DNA of 64,000 nucleotides from Sapria himalayana. Its lineage: Eukaryota; Streptophyta; Magnoliopsida; Malpighiales; Rafflesiaceae. The translations under genes and the position numbers were made by a program. The stretch is from NCBI GenBank assembly GCA_029783825.1, contig JAREIK010002048.1, positions 1 to 64,000 of the forward strand, read 5' to 3'. Shown here in pieces: positions 13,172 through 27,870 of this stretch; the stretch's first letter is position 1, and every line of letters starts with the position of its first letter. The notes under the pieces were generated by a model. The model worked only from the letters and a program-made list of their open reading frames with translations. It was not told the origin of the DNA and did not search any database.

Positions 13172-16100
13172 GAAATATAGACAATTAGATAAATTGATAT
13201 ATAGATCGAAAACACATAGACTTATAGAATGATAAACATAAAGGAATATAACGAAATAAAGAGATAGACATATAGTCAAATAGAGTGATATATAGATATA
13301 TAGATAAAAACATATATAGATAGATAAAAAGATAGATAGATAGATAGATATAAAGATAGATATTAAGATATATAAATAGATATATAGATAAATAGATAGA
13401 TAGACATATAAACACATATAAAGATAATCAAATAGATAGACTTATAGACTAATAGAAAAATAGATAGTTAGATAGTTAGACAGATAAATAAATAGACATA
13501 CAAATAGTTAGTTAGTTAGAGAATTAGATAGATAGACATATAAATAGATATATAAATAGACAAATTGAAATATAGAAAGAAAGATAGATATACCGATAGA
13601 AAGATAAGCAAATAGTTAGATAGATTGATTGATGAAAAGTTAAATAGATAGATTCATAGATAGAAAGATTAGTAAATTGACAGACAAATAAATAGGTAGA
13701 TAGATAGACAGATAGAAAAATATGTAGATAAATAAGGAGACATTTAGACTTATAAACTAATATACTGATAGACTAATAGACTAACAAATATTTGGATATG
13801 TTGACATATAAATATAAAGATTTATATAGAAATAGATAGTTAGACAGATATATAGACATATAGATAGATAGATAGATAGATAGAATGATTGATTGAATGA
13901 TAGATTGATAGACTCAGACATAAAGATAGTTAGACAGTTAGATAAATAGATAAAAAAATAGATAGTTACATAGATATATAGATTTAAACATAGACATATA
14001 TAAAAATAGATAGATATATAGGTAGACATATAGAAATATAGATTAATAGAAAGAAAGATATGAAAATAGATATATATTTAGTTAGAGAGATCTATATACA
14101 TATAGATAGATAGACAAATAGACAAATAGATAGTCAAATAGATTAATAGATAGATAGTCGGATAAAAATATAGATAGATAGACAGATAGATAAATAGTCA
14201 TATAAGAAGATAGGTAGATATAGAGAGAGGTATATAGATATGTAGATATATACACAAATATATAGATAAATAGATAAACATTAAAATATTTAGATAGATA
14301 GAAAGTTAGATATATAGAGAGATAGATATGCATATAGATAGATAGGTAGATATATAGATAAACAAATAATATATACATAGAGAGATAGATAGATAGACAT
14401 ATAGATAGATACACATAAAGACAGGCAGAATCATAGATAGAGAGATATATTGATATACTGATAGATAGATAGATAGATAGATAAACAAATAGACGTATAT
14501 ATAGATTCAAAGATAGATATATAGTTAGATTTATAGATATAGAAATAAAGGATAGACAGATAGGTAGACAAATAGACAAATCGATAGATATATAGATATA
14601 CAAATAGATAGACTAAGAGATAGATAGATAGGTAGATAGATAAATAAATAGATTGATAGATAAACACATAAAAACATAGACAGATAGAAAAGAGATAGAC
14701 AAAAAAATAGAATCATACATAGATAGATATATTTATAGATAGATAGTTAGATAGATAAACAAACATAAGATAGATAGATAAACAAATAAACAAATAGACA
14801 TATAGAGAGATAGATGATTATACTAATAGGCAACTAGATAGTTTGATAGATTTACAAATAGATAAATAGATAAATATAAAATTTGATAGTTAGACAATTA
14901 GATAGATAGACAGATAGACATAGAGACATATAGATAGATTTTTAAATTGAAGATTGATAGATAGATAGATAGACAAATATATAAGTCGACAAATAGATAG
15001 GATAGAAAAATAGAGAGATATATAGATAAACACATAGATAGATAAATAGATAGATAGATTGACATACAAACAGACAGACAGATAGATATTTAAATTGATA
15101 AGCAAATAGATTGATAGGTAGATAGATAAATAGATAGACAAATAAATAAGTAGATAGGTAGACATACAGATAGATAGAGAGATAGACCAATAGATAGATA
15201 GATATATCTTTAGTTCGTTAGTAAATTAGATAGAAATATATACAAATAGATAGATTGATAAATTAATAGATTGATAGATAGACAAATAGATACATAGACA
15301 GATAGACAAAAAATATAATTAGAAAGTTAGACATATATATAGATATATAGATAGATTCATATACTTATAAATTGATAGATTAATAGATAGATATAGAGAT
15401 AGATAGATAAAAAGATAGATAATTAGATAAATAGAAAGTTAGACATATATACAGATATAAAGATAATTAGACAAACATATAGATAGTTTGACAAATAGAT
15501 AGATAGACAGATATATAGATAGACAAACAAATTGATGGATAGATAGATAGATGGATAGATGGAAAGAAAGATAGATGGATATACAACTATATAAATATAA
15601 AGACTTATAGATTGATAGACTAAAGGAAAGATAAAGAAAAAGATAGATAGATTTGGTAGATAGATAAATAGACAAATAAATAGATAAATAGATTGATAGA
15701 TAAACATATTGACAAATATATAGATACACATATAGATTGATAGACATATAAATAGATATATAGATAGATAGATAGATAGATAGGATGATCGATAGACAAA
15801 TAGATAGAAATATAGATACACGAATAAATATAATAAAAGATAGACAGACATATAGAAAGATAAGTAGATAGACTGATAAATAGACAAATAGACAGAGAGA
15901 TATATAAACAAAATAGATAGGTAAATAGACAAATAGAAATACAGAGAGATAAATAGATAGATAGATGGAAAGATAGATAGATGGAAAGATAGATAGACAG
16001 ATAGATAAAAATATAGATAGACAGATAGATAGACATATAGATAGACAGATAGACATGTAGATAGATAGACAATAAATAGTCAAATAGAAAGTCAATTAAA

Positions 16101-16261
16101 AAGACTCGTAGATAGACATATAAATAAATAGGAAGGCGAATAGATAGACAGATATATGGATGGATAGATAGACAACTAGATAGACAAATAGATAATTATA
16201 TAGATAGATAAAAAGATGGGTAGAAGGATACATAGATAGATAGATGAATAAATAGATAGTA

Positions 16262-16310
<49 letters not shown>

Positions 16311-16949
16311 TAGATACATAGATTGATAGATAGGCAGATAGACAATAGGTATATAGTTAGAATAATAGATTGATAGACAGATTGATAATTAGAATAAAAT
16401 ATAGATTGATAGCCATAGTTTTAGACAAAATGATAGATTGATAGATAGATTGATTGATTGATAGAATGATTGGTAGAAAGATAGATAGACTAATTGATAG
16501 ACATACAGATATATAGATAAATAAATAAATATATATATATATATAGAAAGAAAGAAAGACATAAAGACAGATAGATAAATAGGTAGAAGGATAGTTAGAT
16601 AGACATATAGATATGCAAATAGATAGATAGATAAATAAACATATAGATGAAAAAAAAGATATATAGAAAGATAAAAAGATAGAGAGATAAATAGATAGAT
16701 AAATAGATAAATATAGTAATAGACAAATAGATTGATAGATATATAGACAAATAGATATATAGATAGATTAATAGATAGATTGAAAGATTGAAAGATTGAA
16801 ACAAATATACAAAGACAGACAAATAAGATAATAAAATAGATAGACATATAGATTGAAAGATATATAGACATATAGATAGACAGATATATAGACAGATAGA
16901 TATAGAGATAGATAGACAAATATATAGATAGATAGATAGACAAATAGAT

Positions 16950-16992
<43 letters not shown>

Positions 16993-18101
16993 TGGAAAGA
17001 CATTTAGATATAGAATATAAATTGATAGATATATAGACAGATTGATAGAAATATATATATTCAGATAGATAGACAAATATATAGACAAATATATAGAGAG
17101 AAAGATAGATAGATAGACAAATAGATAGACAAATAAATAGATGGAGAAATATATAGATAGACAGATAGATTAATAGATAGATAAAGATATAGATAGATTA
17201 ATAGATTGAATGATAAACACATAGACATATTAAGATAGATAGAGAGATAGTTACAAAAATAGATGTACAAATAGATAGATTGATTGATTGATTTATAGAT
17301 AGTTATTTAGATTTATAGATAAACAATTAGATAGACATTAAGATAGATAGGGAGATAGATAGATAGACAAATAGATAGTTACACAGATAAACATATAGAT
17401 AGATAGATAGATAGTAAAATAGTTAGACAGAAAGAAAGACAAAGAGATAAACAGATAGATTGATTGATATATAGTTAAATAGATAGATAGAAACATATAT
17501 AGATAGATTAATAGATAGAAAGTTAGATAGAAAGATAGAAAGAGAGAAAGATAGACAGATAAATAGACTGATATATAGATCGATAGATAGACAGATAAAT
17601 AGACGGAAAGATAGACAGATAGATAAATATATAAATAGATAGAAAGATAGGTAGACATTGATTGATAGATAGAAAAATAGGGAGATAAATAGTCTGGTTG
17701 ATAGATTGATTGATTGATACATTTTTAAATAGATTGATAAATATATTGATAGACAGATTGATAAACAAATTGATAGATAGATTAAAAGATATATTGATAG
17801 ATAGATAAATTGATAAATAGATATATAGATAGATATATAGATAAACACATATATAGACAGATAGATAGAAAGAAAGAAAGATAGATATATTGACTTTTAG
17901 AAAGATATAGATAGATAGACAGATAGATTAATTGATAGACATATAGATCGATTGATATATAGAAAGACAGATAGTTAGATAGATAGATAGAAAGATAGAT
18001 AAATAAATAGATAGATAGATAGATAAATAGATAAATAGATAAATAGATAGAAAAATAGATATACAGATATAAAGATAGATATATATATTGATAGATAGAT
18101 A

Positions 18102-18136
<35 letters not shown>

Positions 18137-19668
18137 ATTGATATATAGATAGAAAGATTGACTAATAGATAGATAAAAAGATTGAGATATAGATAGAAAA
18201 ATTATTAGAGAGATAGACAAATAGTAAATCAGATAGATAAATAGATAGATAGATATAGAGATAGATAGAGAGATAGATAGATGGATAGGTATACAAATAA
18301 TAATACAATTAGATAGATAGATAGATAGATAAAAGATAGATAGTTAGATAGACACATAGATAGTTTGATAGATAGATAGACAGATAGATAAATAAATAGA
18401 TAGATATATAGATAGATATATAGATAGATAGATAAATATATAGATACACGGACATATAGACACAGAGATCGACACATAGATAGATATATATATAGATAAA
18501 TAAAAATGAAAATAGATAGATATATAGAAATATAGTTAAAAAGTTAGATATTAATATAGTAAGTTAAATAGATAGATAAAAAATAGATAGATAGATAGAT
18601 ATACATATAGATAGATATAAAAATAAACATATATAGATAGACAAATAGATAGAAAGATTGAAAGACAAATTGACACAAAGTTAGGTAGATAGATAGATAT
18701 ATAAAAAGATAGATAGATAGACAGTCATTTAGATAGATAGATAGATAATTAGATAAACATATAGATAGACACATAGATAGATAATTAGATAGACAAATAG
18801 AAATTAAAATAGATAGATATATATTAATATAGATAAAGAGTTAGATATCAATACAAATAGAAAGATAGATAGATAGACATAAAAATAGACATATAATAGA
18901 TAGATAAATAGATAGAAAGAATGAAAAAGAAATTGACACAAAGTTAGGTAGATAGATAACTAGATAAAAAGATAGGCATAGATAGTCATATAGATAAATA
19001 GATAGATAGATAATCAGATAAACAGATAGTTAGACACATAGATAAACACATAGATAGATAGATAGATAGACAGACAGATAGATAAACAGACAGACAGACA
19101 TACAGACAAATACATAGGAAGACATATACACAAACAGATAGACAAGCAGATGGACAGACAAATTGACAGATAGATATACATACAGATAGACAGAAAGAAA
19201 GATAGATCAATAAAAAGATTGATAGACAGATAAACAAACAATTAGATAGTCAGATAGAATGATGGATAGATAGATAGATCGAAAGATAGATTCAAAGATA
19301 GATAAACAAGTTTATAAACAAACAAATAGATAGACATATTGAAAGATAGATAGAAATTCATTTAGATAGAGTGATAGATAGATAGTTAAATAGATATATA
19401 GATAGACAAATAGACAGAGAGAAATAAAGATATTTAGACATATAGACAAAGAGCTTGTTAGATAGATTAATAGACAGATAGTATAGATAGATAAATATAT
19501 ATACTAATAGATATTCACAAAAAAAGATAGATAGATAGATAGTAGATACACAGATAGATAGACAGATAGATAGGTAGATAGTAATAAAACAGATAGACAG
19601 ATAGACATATAGGTTGACAAATAGATAGATAGAAAGATAAACAAACATATATAAAGATAGATAGATAG

Positions 19669-19700
<32 letters not shown>
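10409..19700 (+). repeat. degenerate (GATA)n array, right part, with (AT)n tracts
   Basis: About 9.3 kb of GATA/TAGA units with GACA, GAAA, TTGATTGA and AATA variants, the same strand orientation as 1-3423. Pure (AT)n tracts occur near 12845-12867, 13079-13116, 13128-13165, 16264-16308, 16952-16990, 18110-18133 and 19676-19701. The last of these ends the array. No intervening unique sequence long enough to hold a gene was seen. The many open frames on the minus strand are low-complexity artefacts. Confidence 0.95.
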
Positions 19701-19706
<6 letters not shown>

Positions 19707-20053
19707 TTAACAATATGTATATCAACATATTACTATATATAAATGTATTTATCTACATTAATATATGTAAATATATATAAGAATTATACATAAATAGTAT
19801 ACATATATAGTATACATAAATAGTATAAGGTATGCCAACTTGATATCTACATCAATATACATAACTATATATAAACAATATACATAATCAATATGCATAT
19901 ACATAAGTGTATTTTATATTAAACATAACTATACATCAATATGCATGTGTGATATACTTTGAATTTCTTATATAAGTGTATTTTACTATATCTATAACTA
20001 TAAAAATAGTATACATAAACATAACTATATATAAATATAACAACGTATATTTA

Positions 20054-20115
<62 letters not shown>

Positions 20116-20590
20116 CTATATATAAATGTATTTAACAATATGTATATCAACATATTACTATATATAAATATATTTATCTACATTAATATACATAACTACA
20201 TATAAACATAATACATAAATAGAATACATAAACAAAATACATAAACAGTATAAGGTATGCCAACTTGATATCTACATCAATATACATAACTATATATAAA
20301 CAGTATACATAAACTTAAGTGTATTTTATATAAGTGTATTTAAACATAACTATACATCAATATGCATGTGATATAATTCGAATTTCTTATATAAGTGTAT
20401 TTTACTATATCTATAGCTATAAAAATAGTATACACAAACATAACTATATATAAATATAACAACATATATTTAATATACATATATAGATATATAATTATAT
20501 ATAAATGTATTTAACAATATGTATATCAACATATTACTATATATAAATGTATTTATCTACATTAATACATATACATAGCCATATGTCTAA
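19701..20590. repeat. tandem repeat of about 380-425 bp, two copies and a partial third
   Basis: The block beginning ATGTATTTAACAATATGTAT starts at 19701, 20126 and 20505, giving periods of about 425 and 379 bp. Each full copy also holds 'AAGGTATGCCAACTTGATAT' and a later 'GAATTTCTTATATAAGTGTA'. The size difference is at least partly from an internal (CA)n/(TA)n stretch at 20056-20115. No coding capacity is seen. Confidence 0.85.
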
Positions 20591-22640
20591 TTATATTTAA
20601 TTACATGAAAAAATATATATAACTACATCTACATGTATATCTACAAGCTTCATAAACTTAATATCCATTCATATCATTCATCTCATTCATACAAGTTTTT
20701 TTTTTTGATATTCGATAAATCTTTATCATTTTCCCATATATTTTAGGAAATTAAATTTAATTTTTTCTATCTTAAATGTTTTTATTGTATTTTTATATGT
20801 GTGTATAAATCATTATGATTTAATATGTTTAGGGTTTGCATTTTTGTTTTACTTAATATCATTTAATTAATATTGATTTCTAATAAACTGTTCATTTGTT
20901 AAAATTCATTTTGTAAATTTTAAAACAAATAATAATATGTTGTGTAATAAATATTATAAAAAAATCTTAAAATATATATGTGGTGTAGTTTCAATTTACA
21001 AAGATAAAACTTTAAAAATAAAATTTATTTACATAATAAAATTTGCACCTCATAATATTTAATATGTTATATTTATTATAAATAAATAATGTTTGAAATG
21101 TATCTATTATTACAAAAAAATATTGTAATGTATTAAATTTGAAAAATAAAATTTAAAAATAATTATTTAAAAAAACAAATTCATATATTTAATGGTCATT
21201 TATATATTTTGAATAAAATAAAAAAAATTAATTACTCGTAGAAAAATTTACTCTTGTATTTATATGGTAATCTATTTTGTTCGAACATAATTAAAGAAAT
21301 AATTGATTTTTTACAAAATAATAAAGGCATGTATGTATATGCACTATATTATATTTGTTTGAATTTTAAAGTTTCTAAAAATTTATTAATAACAATAAAT
21401 AAGAGGTAGAAATTTATCATAGACATTAATATTTTATTAAAAAATTTTATAGAAAAAAAAACAATATTATCTAAATATGAACTATATTTTAATTTTTAAC
21501 ATTATTGTAAAACCAAAATAATTTACAAATATGCCAACTTCATTTATTTATATGAATATAATGATAGTTATTTTAATATAAATATTAAAAAAACAACAAT
21601 TTGAATAAAATAGAAGCTTATATATTTACTTCATAATTTCATTTTATACATTAATATGCTTCACACACACACACACACACAAATATTTGTTTTAAATATA
21701 ATGAATTTACAATATTTTATAAATTGTGTACAATATATAATATTTTATTTTAATTAAATTTTTAAAATCAAAAAATTTTAAATACATTTAGACACACACA
21801 TACACACATATATAATAGTTTCATGTGTAACTTTAAAAATATATTACGTATATAGGTATATGTGTGTGTTTGTGTAGGTGTAGAGTAGTATATGCATGCA
21901 TACATGTATATACACACTACTTTTATAATGTAGATACATGTGTGAATATATACACAAGTACAAAAATGTGTTTGCTAATATATTATGTATACTAATGTAT
22001 AAGGATGTATAAATGTGTGTATGTGTGTAGGGTAGTGTATATGCCCATAATATTCATACATATATATGTAAATATCAGCATTAATTTTGAGAAGAAAAAT
22101 ACTTGAGCACATAAATATTAACATGTTCCACAAATTCGTGAGAGCATGAGCAAAAAGTGACATTATTGCAAGATACTACTAATATCCCATCTATAACACT
22201 TTGCCTCAAAATTTGATCAGATTACAACTTACAATGATAAGGTTCATTCAATACTACATATCATGGAGTTACATTTTCATTCAATACTATAATTGTTCAA
22301 ATAAAAAAATTCTATCTAATATATTCTTCAGCAACTCTTCTATCTTCTTTTTCTAGTCTTGATAAGCTATTTTTAATTTTGATAATATGTACATTTCTTA
22401 TCTAATATCTTTAGTTCAAACTATTGTAATTGTAAAATACATCAAATCAATCTAGGCCTAACATCTTTCTTTTCTATGAGATATTTGATTAGAGAATATT
22501 TAGTATATTTTATGACTTTGGTTCCCACTAAATATGATATTAATTTGCCAAGAGTAAATATTATTGATACAAGTTCTTTCTCTATAGTGGTGTAATTCAA
22601 TTGGGCATTTTAGAATGTGTTGTTATCATAGTATATTATA
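20591..22640. other. AT-rich non-coding stretch
   Basis: I see no gene here. The sequence is strongly AT-rich with a (CA)n microsatellite at about 21662-21681 and TG/CA-rich patches near 21790-22040. All open frames are short and lack recognisable motifs. Confidence 0.6.
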
Positions 22641-23142
22641 ACTATATTTAAATATTTTAATAAATATATTAAACTTTTCAAAATTATATATAACTATATT
22701 TGTAACTATGTAAACTATTTTTATAACTATATTAATAACTATACATAACTATTTTTTCAACTATATAATATTTTATAACTATATGAGTAATTCTAAATAA
22801 CTATATTTTTAACAAAATATAGCATATGTATAATAATATATAACTATATATAATTTTATTTTACTAAATGTATAACTTTGAAAATGTTATATATAAGTAT
22901 ATCTTTAACTACATACTATATGTATATAACTATATATAAATATTTGTATGACTTTGTAATACTCTATATAATTATATTTGTATATATGTATACCTTTATG
23001 TATTCATATAATTAAATTTATATATTTATTTATAACTTTGTATATATTTATATATAAATACTTATAACTACTTGTATGAATATATCTATATATAATTATA
23101 TGTTTAACTTTATATAACTCTATTTTTAATTATATATACTAT

Positions 23143-23160
23143 AGGTATAAGAACATATAA
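23143..23160. repeat. 18-bp target-site duplication, left copy
   Basis: AGGTATAAGAACATATAA is repeated exactly at 24024-24041 and brackets the ARF-like insertion. Confidence 0.85.
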
Positions 23161-24023
23161 AGGTTAACCTCCCTCTCTGGTGACCATCTCTTTACTGCCA
23201 TACGACAAAGAGATTGAGATTTAGTGGAAGAAATGGGGTTTATGTTCACAAAGCTATTCAGTAGGCTGTTTGCCAATAAGGAGATGAGAATTTTAATGCC
23301 AGGCCTTGATGCTGGCGTTAAGACAACGATTCTGTATAAGTTGAAGCTTGGTAATATTGTCACCATAGTTCCTACTATTTTCTTCAATGTAGAGATTGTT
23401 GAATACAAAAATATCAATTTCACTATGTGGGATGTTGGGGGTCAAGACAAGATTTGCCCTTTCTGGAGATATTACTTCCAAAATACCAAAGGTCTCATAT
23501 TTGTGGTGAATAGCAATGATAGAGATCGAGTTTTTGAAACTAGAGATGAGTTGCATAGGATGCTAAACAAGGAAAAGATTCGAGATGCAGTTTTGCTAGT
23601 GTTTTCCAATAAGCAAGATCTTCCCAATGCAATGAATGCAGCTAAAATTACTGACAACTAGGACTTCACTCCCTTCTCCAATGCCATTGGCACATTCAGA
23701 GCACCTGTGCTACCTGTGGCGAGGGCCTTTACGAGCGTCTTGATTAGTTTTCCAATTACATTACCAGCAAATCATAAACAATTTTAGCAGGATGAGGCAA
23801 ACTTTGTTGACATATCTAGATGTTGATCTAATCTTTGCCTATTTTGCTTGAGTTTTGTTTTATTATGTGGATGATATCACCTGTTTCTAGGGTGATTCAA
23901 ATTATATATGTATATATATATATATTGCATGCCTGAAATACTAGCCCGCATTTACTTTGTTCTGATCTGTTACAAGCCGAACTTGTATATTTTCTATTTT
24001 GTCTATTTGCCTTTGAATCCCAA
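23161..24023 (+). pseudogene. ARF small-GTPase processed retropseudogene
   Basis: ADP-ribosylation factors are small GTPases that recruit vesicle coats at the Golgi. The ATG at 23224 (or 23233, giving the family's Met-Gly for myristoylation) opens 145 codons with [35 protein letters not shown] and [15 protein letters not shown], all characteristic of ARF. A stop at 23659-23661 comes from a one-base shift. In another frame the C-terminus continues ([21 protein letters not shown], then an in-frame TAG) to about 23787. The P-loop G-L-D-A-A-G-K-T reads G-L-D-A-G-V-K-T, so nucleotide binding should fail. Plant ARF genes have introns and this copy has none. It includes apparent 5' and 3' UTR and is flanked by an 18-bp direct repeat. 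It is best explained as a LINE-mediated retrocopy, although no poly(A) tail remains at 24023. Confidence 0.92.
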
Positions 24024-24041
24024 AGGTATAAGAACATATAA
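24024..24041. repeat. 18-bp target-site duplication, right copy
   Basis: Identical to 23143-23160. Together they mark a single insertion of about 863 bp within the AT-rich tandem repeat. Confidence 0.85.
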
Positions 24042-25047
24042 CTATAAATAATTATCTTTGACTATATGTATATCTATAAATATTATAGATAACTATATTT
24101 AAAAATATAATTAACAACATATATTAAATATACATTTATAAATTAGTATATAAAAATGTATTTTACCATATATATACCTATAGATAACTATATGCATACA
24201 TATATAAAATTATATAAAATATATATATATATACATACATGCATTAATATAAGTATAATTATTGTGTAACTATATTATAACAACATGTAACTATATTTAT
24301 AATTAAATGTATAATAACATACAGCATTATGTTTAACTATATGTGTATACCTATATATAAATAGTTGTATAACTATTTTTAATTATTTGTATACCATTAT
24401 AACACTCTATATAATTAAATATAACTATATTTTCAACTATGTATACATACATTTAAATCTATATATTTATTTTTAATGTTATATATTTATGTATAACTAT
24501 TTGTATGAATATATTTATATATAACTATATGTTTAACTAAATAAAATATTTATAGCTATATATACAATATGTATAATAACACATAACTATAAATAATTGT
24601 ATCTTATTATATGTATAACTATAAAAGCTTATACATAACTATATTTAAATATATAATTTACAACATATATTTAATATTTATTTGTATATATTAGTATATA
24701 AAAATGTATTTTTTTCATATCTATACCTATACATAACTATATGTATGAATATATAAAATTATATGATATACCTACATGTATAAATATAAGTATAACTATA
24801 TGTGTAACTATATGTATAACCACACGTAACTATATTTACAATTACATGTAGAACAACATACAACATTATGTTTAATTATATTGTATAACTATATATAAAT
24901 ATTTGTAAAACTAAATAAAACTTTATATAATTAAATATAACTATATTTTTAACTATGTAAACATATGTGTATACATATTATAAATCTAAATATTTGTTTA
25001 TAACTTTGTATAAATTTATGTAAAACTAAATATAACTACTCATGTGA

Positions 25048-25088
<41 letters not shown>

Positions 25089-26779
25089 AAACTAAATGTT
25101 TAATGATATTAAATTTTTTATAACTATATATATTATATGTATAATAAAATATAACTAGAAATAATTCTATCTTGCTATATGTATAATTATAAAAACATTA
25201 TACATAACTATATTTAAATATATAATTAACAATATATATTTAATATACATTTTTTTATATTAGTATAAAAAATGTATTTTAGTATACATATAATTAACAA
25301 TATATAATATACATATAAAAAATTTAATATATTTAATATATTAAAAAATATTTAATATATTTAATAATATACAATATATAGTATACATATAAAAAATATA
25401 CATATAATATACATAATTATATGTATATTTAATATATTTAATATACATAATTATATATAATTAACAATATATATTTTAGTATATATGAAATTATTTTAAA
25501 AAATATATATACATACATGTATAAATATAAGTTTAACTATACGTGTAACTATATGCATAACCACATGTAACTATATTTATAATTATATGTAAAAAAACAT
25601 ACAACATAATGTTTAACTATATGTGTATAACTATATATAAATATTTGTATTACTATAAAAAACTCTATATAAATAAATAAACTTTATTTTTAATTATGTA
25701 TACATATATGTATACATATATGTAAAGCTATATATTTATTTATAACTTTGTATACATTTATGTATATTTACTTATAACTACTTGTATGCATATATCTATA
25801 TATAACTATATGTTTAACTAGATTTAACTATTTATAACTACATTTACTTTATGTGTCCTAAAATATAATTATATATGAGATAATATTAATTTGTTGCACT
25901 AACTTAAAATTAAATGGCAAAAGATATAATTTCAACAATATGTAAGCACATAGCATGAGAGTGTCCGTTGGTCATGCTCATATATGATAAAATACAAATA
26001 AGGGCAAAACTCTTACCTAATTCCAGCCCTTGGGCCTCAGGCTCATATATGAACTTATGTATGACAAAAGATTTAATATTTGATAGATTTGTACAGAAGA
26101 AATTTTCTTTTATGTAATTACAATGCATGGGTCCCATATTTACTGATTTCAGCTTTATCAAAAGGAGGCCTAGCTTATATTATCTTCATTATTCCTAAAA
26201 CATTTTAATTTTGCACTCTCTTTCTCTCTAAACATCATTGCTGGACATCTTTTAGATTTTTATTGAAGCTGTATGACAATCAACTTTAATTTGTGTTTGT
26301 TCATGTCTATAATAACTATTTTTATATATCTGTGAATATGTTTGTGTGTCCATGAATTTTTTGGGTAGAGTTTTAGCCTATTTATAGGTATGTAAAACCC
26401 TTCACTGGTCCTCCATGGTGCTGGGAACAACACCTTAGCTTCTGAAGCTATGAGATGAACCAAAAAATTAGTTCTATGTAAATGCATGTTTATTCTTTAC
26501 ACTCTTATTTTGTGCAGATATGCATCATCATAGTTTAGATTTGTGACTGCTTGTTATCAGTTTTTAGTTTGTAAATGTAGTATGTTATCCTCCATGTGTA
26601 GGTGTAAAAATGTTCTATATCTGTGTGGAGTACCAGAAGAAAAAGAACAAGAAATGCTGACCATACCTGAGAGACCTATATGTGTGTTTTTTAAGTCGTT
26701 TATTATTTTCTTCTGCTTTCTTTGATGGTATGTGTATTTGCATTAAAGTACAAGTGTGTGTGTCATCTAAGGCTATGTG

Positions 26780-27095
26780 ATTATATATATGTACATATAA
26801 TACTGCAGTATATACATAAATATATACTTTGTTTAAATGTACATATATACTGAGTATATATCTACGTATATACAGAGTATATAAGTACGTATATACAAAG
26901 TATATATGTTCGTATATACTAAGTATATTTGTATGTATAAACTTAGTATATACATACATATATACTGTAGTATATACGTATGTATATACTTGATATACAC
27001 TTACGTTTATGCTGTAGTATATACATTCGTATATGCTCGGTATATATGTACTTTTATGCTGTAGTATATATGTATGTATATACCGAGTATATACA
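26780..27095. repeat. palindromic minisatellite of about 24 bp, first block in copy A
   Basis: The unit is TATATACTGAGTATATACGTACG-like, with variants CAGAG, CAAAG, CTAAG, CTGTAG and CTCGG at its centre. Each unit is nearly self-complementary around the centre (TATACT...AGTATA) and again around the linker (TACGTA). More units lie at 27880-28010 beyond an interposed segment. The same repeat is at 57500-57830 in copy B, so it is part of the element family. Confidence 0.85.
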
Positions 27096-27435
27096 TAAGT
27101 GGGTGCATATATTTATTTGTAGACATGTATATATTGTCATATGTACACACCTATTTACACACAAAAACACTTTTGAATGTATAATTACTCGGGCTGGTAT
27201 GGTCATCATCGTGCATTGCTCACTGATATAGGTAATAAAAGCAATGGATATTATACTTTTCCTAAAGCTTTGGGATTATAATTTTGGTCCAATCCAGCCA
27301 AACACATAGAGGTTGGTCTTAAAAATCTTTGTAATTATATTGATATGTAATTATCACATGGTATAAAGCAAACGTATGAGTAAATAAGTTTTGTTGCTCT
27401 AGATTCTACAATAATTCGTTCTAATTGTACTAGGT
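27096..27435. other. non-coding segment inside copy A
   Basis: Unique AT-rich sequence between the minisatellite and the G/S-type repeat. It has no recognisable gene and appears absent from copy B, where the minisatellite block is continuous. Confidence 0.5.
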
Positions 27436-27870
27436 CTTAGAATGATGTTGATGATGATGCTCATGTTGCATCGTGTAATTCTGGTCCAGGAGGAATATCA
27501 GTTCCTATTTTGGGAAAAGCAGCTTGCCACCTCCTCAAAAACTCGCTCAATCTCAAGTATATCAGTCGAGCATCATTACCAGCCATATTTTTTATTATTA
27601 ATGGTGGCGCTAGTAGTTGTGGTAGTGGCAGAGGTAGCACCGGTAGCAACGACAGTGGTAGCAGCAACAACGGTAGTGGTAACAATAGTAGCAGCAGCAA
27701 GGGTAAGAGCTACAACAGTGGTAGTAGCGGCGACAATGGCGGTAGCAGCGGTAACAATGATGATAGTGGCAGCGACGGCATGAGCGGCAGTGGTAGCGGT
27801 AGCGGGAGCAGTGGATGGAGTGGTAGCGGCAATGGCAGTAGTAGCAGCAACAACAATAGCAACAAATATG
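27436..27870. repeat. cryptic trinucleotide repeat (GGTAGC/AGTGGC type)
   Basis: From about 27600 the sequence is a scrambled mix of GGT, AGT, GGC, AGC and AAC triplets. All frames therefore read as low-complexity peptide: Gly/Ser-rich and Val/Ala-rich on the plus strand, Tyr/Cys/His- or Leu/Pro-rich on the minus strand. Open frames in several phases over one triplet repeat point to a simple-sequence expansion, not a gene. It interrupts the minisatellite of copy A and has no counterpart in copy B. Confidence 0.7.

Larger units (their letters stand above)
22640..25860. repeat. AT-rich tandem repeat, about 0.54-0.75 kb unit, interrupted by a retropseudogene
   Basis: A recognisable block (TAAATATAAG...TAACTATA...ACATACAACATTATGTTTAA...AAATATTTG) recurs at about 24236-24370, 24772-24907 and 25515-25650. 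A related tail (TTTATAACTTTGTATA...CTTATAACTACTTGTATG) is at about 23020-23085, 24470-24515, 24995-25045 and 25735-25795. The spacings are about 540 and 740 bp. The same type of sequence, inverted, occupies 63420-64000 next to CACTA copy B, so the array appears to belong to this element family. A (TG)n run lies at 25057-25086. Confidence 0.7.

Noticed and set aside
1..19700. CRISPR-like array of short repeats
   Set aside because: The repeats are contiguous tetranucleotides without unique spacers, and the context is a plant genome.
535..19728. Many minus-strand open frames of 60-218 codons with Ser-Ile-Tyr-Leu repeats
   Set aside because: They are translations of the GATA array. A 4-bp repeat cycles through all frames, and several phases over the same DNA are open at once. 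No domain, start context or codon pattern suggests a gene.
21916..21930. CACTACTTTTATAA as a possible left terminus of copy A
   Set aside because: Only the first six bases match the family end and no subterminal TAGCTAGGGA motifs follow.
23224..23661. Functional ARF GTPase gene
   Set aside because: The P-loop glycine-lysine pair is altered, the C-terminus is lost to a frameshift, and the copy is flanked by a target duplication typical of a retrocopy.
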